DNA from: Methanocaldococcus sp.
Lineage (GTDB): Archaea; AGJL01; Methanococci; Methanococcales; Methanocaldococcaceae
DNA length: 64,000 nucleotides
Direction of reading: 5' to 3'
Assembly: GCF_024490875.1 (NCBI RefSeq)
Contig: NZ_JACCLX010000007.1
Coordinates: forward strand, 40,897 to 104,896
A program made the translations under genes and the position numbers. The notes beneath the pieces are model-generated. The model was not told where the DNA came from. It was given only the letters and a program-made list of their open reading frames with translations, and did no database searches. Below are positions 53,811-62,046 of this stretch, in pieces (the stretch's first letter is position 1; the number at the start of each line of letters is the position of its first letter).

Positions 53811-54383
53811 ATGTTAAGAATTGCTTGGGGAATTACTGGATGTGGAGATAAACTTCCAGAAGTTGTTGAAATAATGAGAAAATTAAAAAATAAATATAAT
53901 TTGGATATAGATGTTTATTTATCAAAAAATGCAAAAATTGTTGTAAAATGGTATAAACTTTGGCAAGTTTTAGAGGATGAATTCTATGATTTAAGAGTTG
54001 AAGTCAATGCTAATGCTCCATTTTTAGTTGGAAAATTACAAACTGGAAAATACGATTTATTTTTAGTAGCTCCTGCAACAGCAAACACAACTGCAAAAAT
54101 TGCCTATGGAATTGCAGACACTTTAATAACTAACTCAGTGGCACAAGCAATGAAGGCAAGAGTTCCTGTCTATATATATCCACCAGACAATAAAAAAGGG
54201 GAAATAGAGACAATACTCCCGGGAAATAAAAAATTAACATTATACATAAGAGATGTAGATGTTGAAAATGTTGAAAGAATTAAAAGAATGGAAGGAATTG
54301 AAGTTCTATATAAGCCAGAGGATATAGAGAAGGTTATTTTAAAGCACATAGAAATGAAAAAACAGAACAAAAAAGAAGGATAA
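53811..54383 (+). CDS. Archaeoflavoprotein (AfpA-like)
   Basis: 190 residues. Flavoprotein/Dfp-like fold: 'IAWGITGCGDKLPEVVEIMRKL', 'VAPATANTTAKIAYGIADTL' and 'MKARVPVYIYPPDNKKGE'. AfpA of Archaeoglobus takes electrons from ferredoxin. 12 bases after the Isf gene, so the two may form a pair. Confidence 0.8.
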   Translation: MLRIAWGITGCGDKLPEVVEIMRKLKNKYNLDIDVYLSKNAKIVVKWYKLWQVLEDEFYDLRVEVNANAPFLVGKLQTGKYDLFLVAPATANTTAKIAYGIADTLITNSVAQAMKARVPVYIYPPDNKKGEIETILPGNKKLTLYIRDVDVENVERIKRMEGIEVLYKPEDIEKVILKHIEMKKQNKKEG

Positions 54384-54427
54384 ATTTTAATATTTTTATT
54401 AATCTAAATTTACTGCTTTAATGTGAA

Positions 54428-54530
54428 TATCGTTTTTATCAAAAATTTTAATGACTATTTTCGAACCGTTAACGATATTTATTCGTTATTATATTACAGG
54501 TTATCGTAAATTTAGTTAAAAATATCGTTG
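54428..54530 (+). promoter_or_regulatory. cooS upstream region with repeated CGTT/ACGA boxes
   Basis: Within about 100 bases: ATCGTTTTTAT (54429), CGTTAACG, an 8-bp palindrome (54467-54474), TTCGTTAT (54482), TATCGTAA (54502) and ATCGTTGGTGAT (54523) around a TATA-like TTATTATATTA. The rest of the region is pure A/T, so the CG-containing boxes stand out as likely operator sites. Confidence 0.45.
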
Positions 54531-54539
54531 GTGATATTT

Positions 54540-56414
54540 ATGAAAAATTGCATTACTGCTATACCAGAAATTAAGAAGATGGTTGAAAAGGCAAAGCTAA
54601 AAGGTATAGAAACTCCACACACAAGGTTCCCAAATCAATTCCCAAAATGTCCTTATGGATTAAAGGGAGTTTACTGTATATTATGTGCTAATGGTCCTTG
54701 TAGAATAACTGAAAAAACTCCTTATGGGGTTTGTGGAGCAACAGCAGATGTCATTGTAGCAAGAAACCTATGTAGAGCAGTCGCCGCTGGAACTTCTTGT
54801 TATGTCCACTGTGCTGAAAATGCCGCAAGAGCATTATTATCTGCTGGAAAAGGAGAAGGTTCTTATGAAATAAGAAATGAGAAAAAATTAAGATTTTTAG
54901 CAAAAAAACTTGGCTTTGATGCAAATAAAGATGCTAAGATGTTGGCAGTTGAAATTGCAGAGTTCATATTAGAGGATATGTATAAACCAAGATGGGAAAA
55001 GAGTGAATTAGTCCCTAAATTATGTCCAGAAAAGAGATTAGAAGTATTTAAAAAGTTAGATATCCTTCCAGGAGGAGCAAAAGGAGAGATTGTTGATGCA
55101 TTAACAAAGACTTCAACAAACTTAAACAGCAATCCAATGGATTTATTGGTTCATTGCCTTAGATTAGGATTGCACGCAGGATTTACAGGGCTTTTAATGA
55201 CATGTTGGTTAAATGACATATTATTTGAATCTCCAAAAATCACAGTTGTAGAAAATGGTTTCAGTTCAGTCAAACCAAACAATGTAAATATTATGATAAC
55301 AGGGCATCAGCATGCATTAATTCAGCCATTATGTGAGGCGGCAATGGATGAGGAATTAATAAAAATGGCAAAAGAAGCTGGAGCTGATAGTATAAAAATT
55401 ATTGGGGCAACATGTAACGGGCAAGATATGGAGACAAGAATAGCCCATTTACCAGAGAGTTTTGTTGGTTATATAGCAAATAACTTCACAACTGAGCCAT
55501 TGGTTGCTACTGGATTAATTGATGCTGTTGTTTCAGAATTCAACTGTACATTCCACGGCTTAAAGTTTGTTGCTGAAAAAACCAAAACAAAATTAATCTG
55601 TATTGATGATATGGCATACATTGAAGGAGCTGAATACATCCCATGGGAGCCAGAAAATGCCTATGAAAAGGCAAAAGAAATCATTAAAAAGGCAATTGAA
55701 GCATTTAAAGAAAGAAAGAATATACAGAAGGATTACTACGATGAAAAAGTTAAATCAGTCGTTGGTGTTGGAGAAGAATCATTAATTGAATTTTTAGGAG
55801 GTAGTGTAAAGCCATTAATTGACTTAATTGCTAATGGAAAGATTAAAGGAGTTGTTGGAGTTGTTGGATGCTCTAACATAGCAAGTGGAGGACATGACAA
55901 TATAATTGTAACATTAACAAAAGAACTCATCAAGAGAGATATCTTAGTCTTAGCAGGTGGTTGTGTAAATAGCCCATTGAAACACGCTGGCTTATTTGAC
56001 CCAAAAAGTGCTGAATTGGCAGGAGAAAGTTTAAAAGAAGTTTGTAAATCATTAGGAATTCCTCCTGTCTTAAACTTTGGAGCATGTTTGAGTATTGCAA
56101 GAATTGAGCAAGTTGCTGTTGCAATTGCCGAAGAGTTAGGAGTTGATATTCCAGATTTACCAGTTGCTGCATCAGCACCTCAGTGGTTAGAAGAACAGGC
56201 ATTAGCAGATGCAACCTATGCAGTTGATATGGGCTTTACTGTCCATGTTTCACCAGTTCCATTCGTAACTGGTAGTGAACTGGTAACAAAAGTATTAACC
56301 AGCGATGTTGAGAGCTTAACAGGTGGAAGATTAATTCCAGAGCCAAACCCATACAAAGCCGCTGAGATATTAGAAAGTGTGATTATGGAGAAAAGGAAAA
56401 AACTCGGAATTTAA
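54540..56414 (+). CDS. cooS: CooS-type Ni-Fe carbon monoxide dehydrogenase homologue
   Basis: 624 residues from ATG 54540. B-cluster cysteines 46, 49, 54 and 65 ('CILCANGPC', 'GVCGATAD'). All six C-cluster ligands of CODH II seem kept: His256, Cys292, Cys336, Cys444, Cys475 and Cys516. But by eye the CODH II acid-base residues are changed: His93 is Tyr88, the proton-path His 96/99/102 are Cys91/Asn94/Arg97, Lys563 is Gln553; and one D-cluster Cys is Tyr45 (Cys37 stays). So it probably binds the metal clusters but CO oxidation is in doubt. First gene of a run with FrhA/G/B-like genes. Confidence 0.9.
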   Translation: MKNCITAIPEIKKMVEKAKLKGIETPHTRFPNQFPKCPYGLKGVYCILCANGPCRITEKTPYGVCGATADVIVARNLCRAVAAGTSCYVHCAENAARALLSAGKGEGSYEIRNEKKLRFLAKKLGFDANKDAKMLAVEIAEFILEDMYKPRWEKSELVPKLCPEKRLEVFKKLDILPGGAKGEIVDALTKTSTNLNSNPMDLLVHCLRLGLHAGFTGLLMTCWLNDILFESPKITVVENGFSSVKPNNVNIMITGHQHALIQPLCEAAMDEELIKMAKEAGADSIKIIGATCNGQDMETRIAHLPESFVGYIANNFTTEPLVATGLIDAVVSEFNCTFHGLKFVAEKTKTKLICIDDMAYIEGAEYIPWEPENAYEKAKEIIKKAIEAFKERKNIQKDYYDEKVKSVVGVGEESLIEFLGGSVKPLIDLIANGKIKGVVGVVGCSNIASGGHDNIIVTLTKELIKRDILVLAGGCVNSPLKHAGLFDPKSAELAGESLKEVCKSLGIPPVLNFGACLSIARIEQVAVAIAEELGVDIPDLPVAASAPQWLEEQALADATYAVDMGFTVHVSPVPFVTGSELVTKVLTSDVESLTGGRLIPEPNPYKAAEILESVIMEKRKKLGI

Positions 56415-56458
56415 TCTTTAATATTTTCTTTCTATTTAATAAATCTATGGGTGGAATT

Positions 56459-57355
56459 ATGAAAATAAGGGGATTTGAAACTTCAATGATGGGAAGAGAT
56501 ATAGATTTTATTGTCCCAAGTATGACAAGGTTATGTTATTTAAATGAAATATCTCATGCCTTGGCAGGAGTTACTGCTGTTGAGAAGGCATATAATATAA
56601 CTGTTCCTAATGAAGGTTTATATTTGAGAGAAATAGCAAGATTGGGAGAAATTATTGAAGTTGATGCTATAAAATTGAGAGAATTTACAAATACTAAGGA
56701 ATTGGAAGATATTGGAAATGAAATAAAGTCAATCTTAGGAAAAAAAGGTAAATATTTGACAGTTGGAGGAGTTTTACAAAACATAAGTGATAAAAGAAAA
56801 GAAAAATTGTTAAATTTGGTAAATAAAGGTTTAAATTTAGTAAATAAGGAATTTATAAATTTAGTAGAAGAAAGAAAGAAAAAAATCTCTCTCCCAGATG
56901 TTGAATTAATATATGCCTATAACTTTGACATAAATAAGGTAGAAACTAATGGATATCCAAAAACAGCCTTCTATGATGGTAAAGTTGTTTATAGTGGAGC
57001 ATTATCAAGAATGTATAACAAAGGATTAATAAAATCAAAAAATCTTTGGGATGTTCTCTCTGCAAGAGTTATTGAAATAGAACACTCTTTAATGGAAATT
57101 AAAAACCTATTAAACAAATTAAAATTAACTTATCCATATATGGAGCCGATTATAAAGGATGGTAAGGCTGTTGGAGAGGCAGTTATAGAAGGAGGAGAGG
57201 GAATTGTTTATCATAGAGTTGAGTTAATTGGTAGGGAAATTTTAGATTACACAATATTAACGAGTGAGAATTTCAACAAAGCTGTATTAGACAGTGTAGA
57301 TAACGATGAAGGTAAAAGGATAATCCAACTCTGTGAAAGATGCTATTACTTATAA
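56459..57355 (+). CDS. FrhA-like [NiFe]-hydrogenase large-subunit homologue with altered site
   Basis: 298 residues, shorter than true FrhA (around 400). The N-terminal motif R-x-C-G-x-C-x3-H reads 'RLCYLNEISH' (Arg24, Cys26, Asn29, His33): the second Cys is Asn. The C-terminal pair remains as 'LCERCYYL' at the very end (Cys292, Cys295) without the preceding Asp-Pro. So three of four metal cysteines are left, and no C-terminal peptide for maturation cleavage. Between cooS and an FrhG-like gene, same strand. Probably a structural or new-function descendant of FrhA. Confidence 0.8.
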   Translation: MKIRGFETSMMGRDIDFIVPSMTRLCYLNEISHALAGVTAVEKAYNITVPNEGLYLREIARLGEIIEVDAIKLREFTNTKELEDIGNEIKSILGKKGKYLTVGGVLQNISDKRKEKLLNLVNKGLNLVNKEFINLVEERKKKISLPDVELIYAYNFDINKVETNGYPKTAFYDGKVVYSGALSRMYNKGLIKSKNLWDVLSARVIEIEHSLMEIKNLLNKLKLTYPYMEPIIKDGKAVGEAVIEGGEGIVYHRVELIGREILDYTILTSENFNKAVLDSVDNDEGKRIIQLCERCYYL

Positions 57356-57375
57356 AATTTATTTAAGGTGATTTT

Positions 57376-58035
57376 ATGGTAGGTTGTGGGTATTGTGGAA
57401 AAATTATCAAAAGTATTGAAAAAAAATATTATAATAAATTAAAAGAAAAAAAGATTGCATTAGTTGGAGGGGCTGTTAATTTAGATGATGAGGAAGAGGT
57501 TAAAAAAATAAAAGAAATTAGAAAAAATTCGGATATATTAATAGTTGTTGGAAGTTGTGCTGTAAGTGGTGGCTTCCAAAGAATGCTAATTGGCTTAGAA
57601 AATGGATTTCCTCAGAGATTTGTAAGAATTGGGGATGTTGTTAAAGTAGATTACGCAATAATAGGATGTCCTCCAGATGAAGAAGAGGTTGAAAAGGTAG
57701 TTAAAGCAGTTTTAAACAAAGATAAAGAAATTGTTGATTCATATTTAATACTAAAACCTTATGAAATAATTGCTGGAAGGCCAATTATTGACGCATATAT
57801 GAAAGTTAATGAGGTTTTACTAACCTCAAATAAAGAACTATGTTTAGGATGTGACGATGCTCCAATAAATTACGAATTCTGCACTGGCTGTGGAACATGC
57901 GTTGCTAAATGTCCTGCAAACGCTTTAACAATTGATGAAAAACCAAAAGTCAATATAAGTAAGTGCATTAAGTGTGGAACTTGTTTCTTCAACTGTATAA
58001 GAGTAAAAGAGGCTCTACCGAGCGAAGCGAGGTAG
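57376..58035 (+). CDS. FrhG-like hydrogenase small subunit with ferredoxin domain; C-terminus altered by insertion
   Basis: 219 residues. Proximal cluster cysteines in 'GCGYCGK', 'VGSCAVSGG' and 'IIGCPPDEEEV'; then 'LCLGCDDAPINYEFCTGCGTCVAKCPA' region and 'CIKCGTCFFNC', giving two 4Fe-4S ferredoxin motifs. The last ten residues ('KEALPSEAR') come from a 96-bp insertion; without it the protein would end 'IRVRGEV' a few codons later. Electron wire between the FrhA-like and FrhB-like partners. Confidence 0.88.
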   Translation: MVGCGYCGKIIKSIEKKYYNKLKEKKIALVGGAVNLDDEEEVKKIKEIRKNSDILIVVGSCAVSGGFQRMLIGLENGFPQRFVRIGDVVKVDYAIIGCPPDEEEVEKVVKAVLNKDKEIVDSYLILKPYEIIAGRPIIDAYMKVNEVLLTSNKELCLGCDDAPINYEFCTGCGTCVAKCPANALTIDEKPKVNISKCIKCGTCFFNCIRVKEALPSEAR

Positions 58036-58102
58036 TGCATTATTCCAATAGGGCAAAGCCCCATGGGTGTTAGAATTTGCTTCTTCAACTGTATAAGAGT
58101 AA
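57977..58102. repeat. Imperfect 30-bp direct repeat bracketing a 96-bp insertion
   Basis: 57977-58006 and 58073-58102 match at 28 of 30 positions (22 perfect), period 96. The right copy restores the original gene end and the ribosome site of the next gene. Between them is GC-rich sequence unlike its surroundings. Confidence 0.8.
58012..58076. mobile_element. GC-rich double-hairpin insertion (small mobile palindromic element or ncRNA)
   Basis: First hairpin: GC-T-CTACC (58012-58019) with GGTAG-T-GC (58031-58038), loop GAGCGAAGCGA containing GCGAAGC, a sequence known to form an unusually stable mini-hairpin. Second: ATTCCAATA (58042-58050) with TGTTAGAAT (58068-58076), capped by GGGC-AAA-GCCC. 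Candidate mobile element by its direct-repeat flanks; candidate RNA by its folding. Confidence 0.5.
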
Positions 58103-58115
58103 GAGGTGAGGTATA

Positions 58116-58901
58116 ATGAAATATCTCTCAGCAAAATCAAAGCTAAATATTGATGCCCAAGATGGTGGATTTACTACAACATTTTTATGTTATTGCTTAG
58201 AAAGTGAAATATTAGATGCAGTTGTAGTAGTTAAAGATAAAAATTGGAAGCCCTTCCCTTATATAGCAACAAATACAGTTGAATTGTTAAAATCTCCAAA
58301 GAGTAAATACTCTATCTCACCAAACAACAAATTGTTAGAATATGCTACTGAAAATTATGATAAAGTAGGTTTAGTAGGATTACCTTGTCATATATTGGGA
58401 GGCTTGCAGTATAGCTTAGAATTAAAAGTAGGATTATTCTGCACTAAAAACTTTTCCTATGATGTGTTAAAAAATATTATAAAAGAAAAATTTAATATTA
58501 GTATAGATGAAGTCATTAAAATGAACATATCAAAAGGTAAGTTTATCATTGAAACTTTAAAAAGGAATAATTTAATATATTCAGAAAAAGTTATTTATGA
58601 GATTCCTATAAAAGAGATTGAAAAATTATGTAACTTAGGTTGTAGATTATGTACAGATTTTTCAGCAAAATATGCTGATGTATCTGTTGGAAGTGTAGGA
58701 AGTAAAGAGGGATGGAACACTGTAATTATAAGAAACAAAAAAGTTGAAAATATAATATATGAAATGATTGAGAGAGACTTAATTGAAGTTAATGAAACAG
58801 TTGATATAAATATGGTTAAAAAATTAGAAAACATCAAAATGAAAAATGAAGAGTTAAATAAATGCTCAGCATACTTTGCTGTATGCCCATCTTTCTTTTA
58901 A
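58116..58901 (+). CDS. FrhB-like F420-reducing subunit homologue
   Basis: 261 residues. 'QDGGFTTTFLCYCLE', 'VGLVGLPCHILGGLQYSLE', 'VGLFCTKNFSYDVL' and 'CNLGCRLCTDFSAKYADVSVGSVG' are the FrhB/FpoF/FdhB pattern: FAD plus 4Fe-4S, exchanging hydride with F420. Last gene of the cooS cluster, with GGTGAGG supplied by the second direct-repeat copy. Suggests the cluster couples to F420. Confidence 0.88.
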   Translation: MKYLSAKSKLNIDAQDGGFTTTFLCYCLESEILDAVVVVKDKNWKPFPYIATNTVELLKSPKSKYSISPNNKLLEYATENYDKVGLVGLPCHILGGLQYSLELKVGLFCTKNFSYDVLKNIIKEKFNISIDEVIKMNISKGKFIIETLKRNNLIYSEKVIYEIPIKEIEKLCNLGCRLCTDFSAKYADVSVGSVGSKEGWNTVIIRNKKVENIIYEMIERDLIEVNETVDINMVKKLENIKMKNEELNKCSAYFAVCPSFF

Positions 58902-58948
58902 ATAATTTTTATTTTGGATATATTTAATTATATGAATATACAATTATA

Positions 58949-59004
58949 GTATAAATTTTATAAAAACAGTAATTAATATAATTAATCTTAAAAAAATTAA
59001 GATT
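58949..59004 (+). promoter_or_regulatory. Promoter and 8-bp inverted repeat before the NikR paralogue
   Basis: TATA-like GTATAAATTTTATA at 58949-58962; then AATCTTAA-AAAAA-TTAAGATT (58984-59004), a perfect 8-bp inverted repeat ending nine bases before ATG 59014. Likely autoregulatory operator. Confidence 0.5.
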
Positions 59005-59013
59005 CGTGAAACA

Positions 59014-59418
59014 ATGGCTAATGTTGAAAGAATTAGTATCTCATTTCCAAAGTATCTTTTAAAAGAGATTGACAAGATTGTTAAAGATAAGGGATATTCA
59101 AGTAGAAGTGAATTAATAAGAGACTCTATAAGAAAGTATATTTTAGAAAATGACTTAGATAAAGATGGGCAAATCAGTGGAATTATTATAGTTGTATATA
59201 CTCCAACAAAAAAGTCAATGGAAAAAATGAGTAAGTTATATTTTGAATATAATGAAATAGTTAAAACAATAAATCAATCATATATAACAACATCCTGTGG
59301 AAAAAATATGAAAGTAGAAATTTTTGTTGTTGAAGGAAATGCAGAAAAAATTTATGAATTTTATGATCAAATATCAAAGATTGACAAAAAAATTTACGAT
59401 AAAATTGTAATATTTTAG
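59014..59418 (+). CDS. NikR paralogue lacking the nickel site
   Basis: 134 residues. Ribbon-helix-helix start close to NikR ('RISISFPKYLLKEIDKIV', 'YSSRSELIRDSIRKYI') and an ACT-like tail. Where NikR has 'HLHLDHDHCLE' this protein has 'INQSYITTSCGKNMKVE': the His ligands are gone and one Cys remains. It must sense something else, if anything. Placed between the CODH cluster and hcp, so it may control one of them (inference). Confidence 0.85.
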   Translation: MANVERISISFPKYLLKEIDKIVKDKGYSSRSELIRDSIRKYILENDLDKDGQISGIIIVVYTPTKKSMEKMSKLYFEYNEIVKTINQSYITTSCGKNMKVEIFVVEGNAEKIYEFYDQISKIDKKIYDKIVIF

Positions 59419-59537
59419 ATTTATTTTTATTACTTTATGCGATTCTATTTTAAATTTCTTCATAATAATTATGCTAAAAATTATGTTAAGTTAAATACTA
59501 GTTATGTCTCTTATAAAATTTAAAATTATCAAAAATC

Positions 59538-59555
59538 TTTTTATATAAATTAAAT
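59538..59555 (+). promoter_or_regulatory. hcp promoter TATA box
   Basis: 'CTTTTTATATAAATTAAA' about 55 bases before ATG 59605. No other structure seen in 59419-59604. Confidence 0.5.
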
Positions 59556-59604
59556 TAAAATATAATCAGACGTGAAAATAAATAAAAAAGAAATGGTGAA
59601 ATTT

Positions 59605-61251
59605 ATGGAATTTACTCCAAGACCTACAAAGATGTTCTGTTTCCAATGCCAAGAGGCTGCAAGAAATGAGGGATGTACAGTTGTGGGAGTTTGTGGAAAG
59701 AAAGATAATGTAGCAAACCTTCAAGATTTGTTAATTTATACTATAAAAGGTTTATGCTATGTATGTAACAAATCTAACTACTTAGATGATGAAGTTATGG
59801 AATATATTCCAAAAGCGTTATTTGTAACAATAACAAATGTCAATTTTGACGATAGGGATGTTATTGATTATATAAAGAAAGGAGTAGAGTTGAGAGAAAA
59901 AATCATTGAAAAATCTAATTTAAATAAAGAAGAACTTCCTCACTGTGCTACTTGGACATATAATGATGATAATGACATAATAAAATTATCAAATACAAAG
60001 GAAGTTAGTGTTTTAGCAGAAGATAATGAGGATATAAGGTCTTTAAAAGAACTCATAACCTATGGAATTAAAGGAATTGGGGCTTATTTAAGCCATGCAA
60101 TGCATCTCGGTTATAACAATGAAGAAATCCACAAATTTATAATTAAAGCATTGGCTAAACTCATTGAATGCAATGATGTAGATGAACTCTTCAATTTAGC
60201 AATGGAAACTGGAAAGTATGCAGTAGATACATTGGCATTATTAGATAAGGCACATACTGAAACCTATGGACATCCAGAAATAACAGAGGTTAATTTAGGA
60301 GTTAGAGACAGACCAGGAATATTAATTAGTGGGCATGATTTAAAAGATTTAGAGCAGTTATTAGAGCAAACTAAAAATACAGGGGTAGATGTCTATACAC
60401 ACTGTGAGATGTTACCAGCTCATTACTATCCATTCTTTAAGAAATACGACCACTTCGTTGGAAACTATGGAGGTTCATGGCCACACCAAACAGAAGAATT
60501 TGAGAAATTTAACGGCCCAATAGTCATGACAACAAACTGTTTAGTTCCTCCAAAAGATTCCTACAAAGACAGAGTTTATGTAACTAATGAAGTTGGCTAT
60601 CCAGGATTGAAGAAAATCCCAATAAAAGAAGATGGCACTAAAGATTTCTCAGAAGTTATTGAACATGCTAAGAAATGTAAGCCACCAACACCACTCGAAA
60701 ATGGTAAGATAGTTGGAGGATTTGCACACAATCAAGTGTTGGCATTGGCAGATAAAATAGTTGAGGCAGTTAAAAGCGGAAAGATTAGAAAGTTTGTTGT
60801 AATGGCTGGATGTGATGGAAGGCATAAAACAAGAGAATATTATACAGAATTTGCTAAGAAATTACCAAAAGATACAGTAATATTAACATGTGGATGTGCA
60901 AAATATAGATTTATTAAGTTAGACTTAGGAGACATTGATGGAATTCCAAGAGTATTAGATGCTGGGCAATGTAATGATAGTTACTCATTAGCAGTAATTG
61001 CTCTTAAATTAAAAGAAGTCCTTGGATTAAATGACATAAATGAACTCCCAATAGCCTATAATATCTCATGGTATGAGCAAAAGGCCGTTGCAGTATTATT
61101 GGCATTACTATACTTAGGAGTTAAAAATATTGTTTTAGGGCCTACATTACCTGCCTTTTTATCACCAAATGTAGCGAAAGTATTAGTTGAGAAGTTTGGA
61201 ATTTCAACAATCTCAACTGTTGACGAAGATATTAAGAGATTAGTTGGATAA
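59605..61251 (+). CDS. hcp: Hybrid-cluster protein (hydroxylamine reductase/NO reductase)
   Basis: 548 residues from ATG 59605, five bases after GGTGA; the upstream in-frame codons from 59572 are rejected. N-terminal cluster '[19 protein letters not shown]'; hybrid-cluster ligands in '[10 protein letters not shown]', '[10 protein letters not shown]', 'TTNCLVPP', '[10 protein letters not shown]' and 'DAGQCND'. Reduces hydroxylamine or NO; in anaerobes part of nitrosative/oxidative stress defence. Followed by a cupin gene. Very sure. Confidence 0.95.
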   Translation: MEFTPRPTKMFCFQCQEAARNEGCTVVGVCGKKDNVANLQDLLIYTIKGLCYVCNKSNYLDDEVMEYIPKALFVTITNVNFDDRDVIDYIKKGVELREKIIEKSNLNKEELPHCATWTYNDDNDIIKLSNTKEVSVLAEDNEDIRSLKELITYGIKGIGAYLSHAMHLGYNNEEIHKFIIKALAKLIECNDVDELFNLAMETGKYAVDTLALLDKAHTETYGHPEITEVNLGVRDRPGILISGHDLKDLEQLLEQTKNTGVDVYTHCEMLPAHYYPFFKKYDHFVGNYGGSWPHQTEEFEKFNGPIVMTTNCLVPPKDSYKDRVYVTNEVGYPGLKKIPIKEDGTKDFSEVIEHAKKCKPPTPLENGKIVGGFAHNQVLALADKIVEAVKSGKIRKFVVMAGCDGRHKTREYYTEFAKKLPKDTVILTCGCAKYRFIKLDLGDIDGIPRVLDAGQCNDSYSLAVIALKLKEVLGLNDINELPIAYNISWYEQKAVAVLLALLYLGVKNIVLGPTLPAFLSPNVAKVLVEKFGISTISTVDEDIKRLVG

Positions 61252-61287
61252 ATTTTTAACATTTTTAAAATTTTGAGGAGGTATATT

Positions 61288-61638
61288 ATGATAGAAAAGG
61301 TTTATGAATTTAAAAAGGATGCTACAACAAAGGTTGTTGAAAAAATTGTCAATGCCGAGCATGTTCAAATCAATCACATAGTTCTACCAAAAGGAGATCA
61401 AATGCCCAAACATTACTCAAACTCATACGTGCATTTAATAATTATTAAAGGAGAAATGACCTTAACCTTAGAGGACCAAGAACCGCACAACTATAAAGAA
61501 GGAACTATTGTTTATATCCCATACAATGTAAAGATGCTCATTCAAAATTTAAACTCTGATATATTAGAGTTCTTTGTTATAAAAGCACCACACCCAAAGA
61601 AATTAAATGCCCCAGAGGAACCTATAAAGTGTGAATAA
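61288..61638 (+). CDS. Cupin-domain protein
   Basis: 116 residues from ATG 61288 after GAGGAGG. Single cupin barrel: 'VLPKGDQMPKHYSNSYVHLIIIKGEMTL' region and 'YKEGTIVYIPYN'. Metal-binding His in 'MPKHYSNSYVH'. Function unknown; tight linkage to hcp suggests a redox-stress role. Confidence 0.85.
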   Translation: MIEKVYEFKKDATTKVVEKIVNAEHVQINHIVLPKGDQMPKHYSNSYVHLIIIKGEMTLTLEDQEPHNYKEGTIVYIPYNVKMLIQNLNSDILEFFVIKAPHPKKLNAPEEPIKCE

Positions 61639-61686
61639 TTTTTCTCTCTCTTTTAAATAATTATTATTTCTATAAAAGGTGGGAAT

Positions 61687-62037
61687 GTGGAATTAAAAGA
61701 ATTAATGGAGAAAATAATTTCAAATAAAATAAAACTCTTCTTAATGTGTAAATTTAAATCAATAGAATAATATAAGAATGAATTATATGAAAATATTGCA
61801 GTTAGCCAAATGAAAGATGTTGAGACACTTTATGAAAAATACCTTATGTATATTGGAGAAAAACCAAATATAAAAGTTGAACTAAATAAAAATATTGATA
61901 TAAAAGAGATTTTAAAAGAAATCATTGATTTGGAGAAAAAACTTATAAATGAATGTGGAATGACCTTTGGAATTAGACAGACTACAATACACTGCCTTAC
62001 AAAGGATGAAAGATTTTATTTTTATTTAATTAAATAG
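61687..62037 (+). pseudogene. Small conserved gene with an in-frame TAA
   Basis: GTG 61687 follows AGGTGG and starts 27 codons, then TAA 61768-61770, then the same frame stays open for 88 codons to TAG 62037. The translation across the stop reads smoothly ('CKFKSIE', stop, 'YKNELYENIAVSQ'), so one protein of about 116 residues was probably intact before a point mutation (for example CAA to TAA). A shorter product from ATG 61810 (75 residues) has no ribosome site. Helical, acidic; no family recognised. Confidence 0.65.
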
Positions 62038-62046
62038 GGTGAAATT

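Noticed and set aside
56459..57355. Selenocysteine TGA as the missing hydrogenase Cys
   Set aside because: The codon at the missing position is AAT (Asn29), not TGA, and no frame interruption exists.
57870..58088. Minus-strand frame across the FrhG-like end and insertion
   Set aside because: Overlaps a clear ferredoxin domain on the other strand and is open only because of the GC-rich insertion; no start signal.
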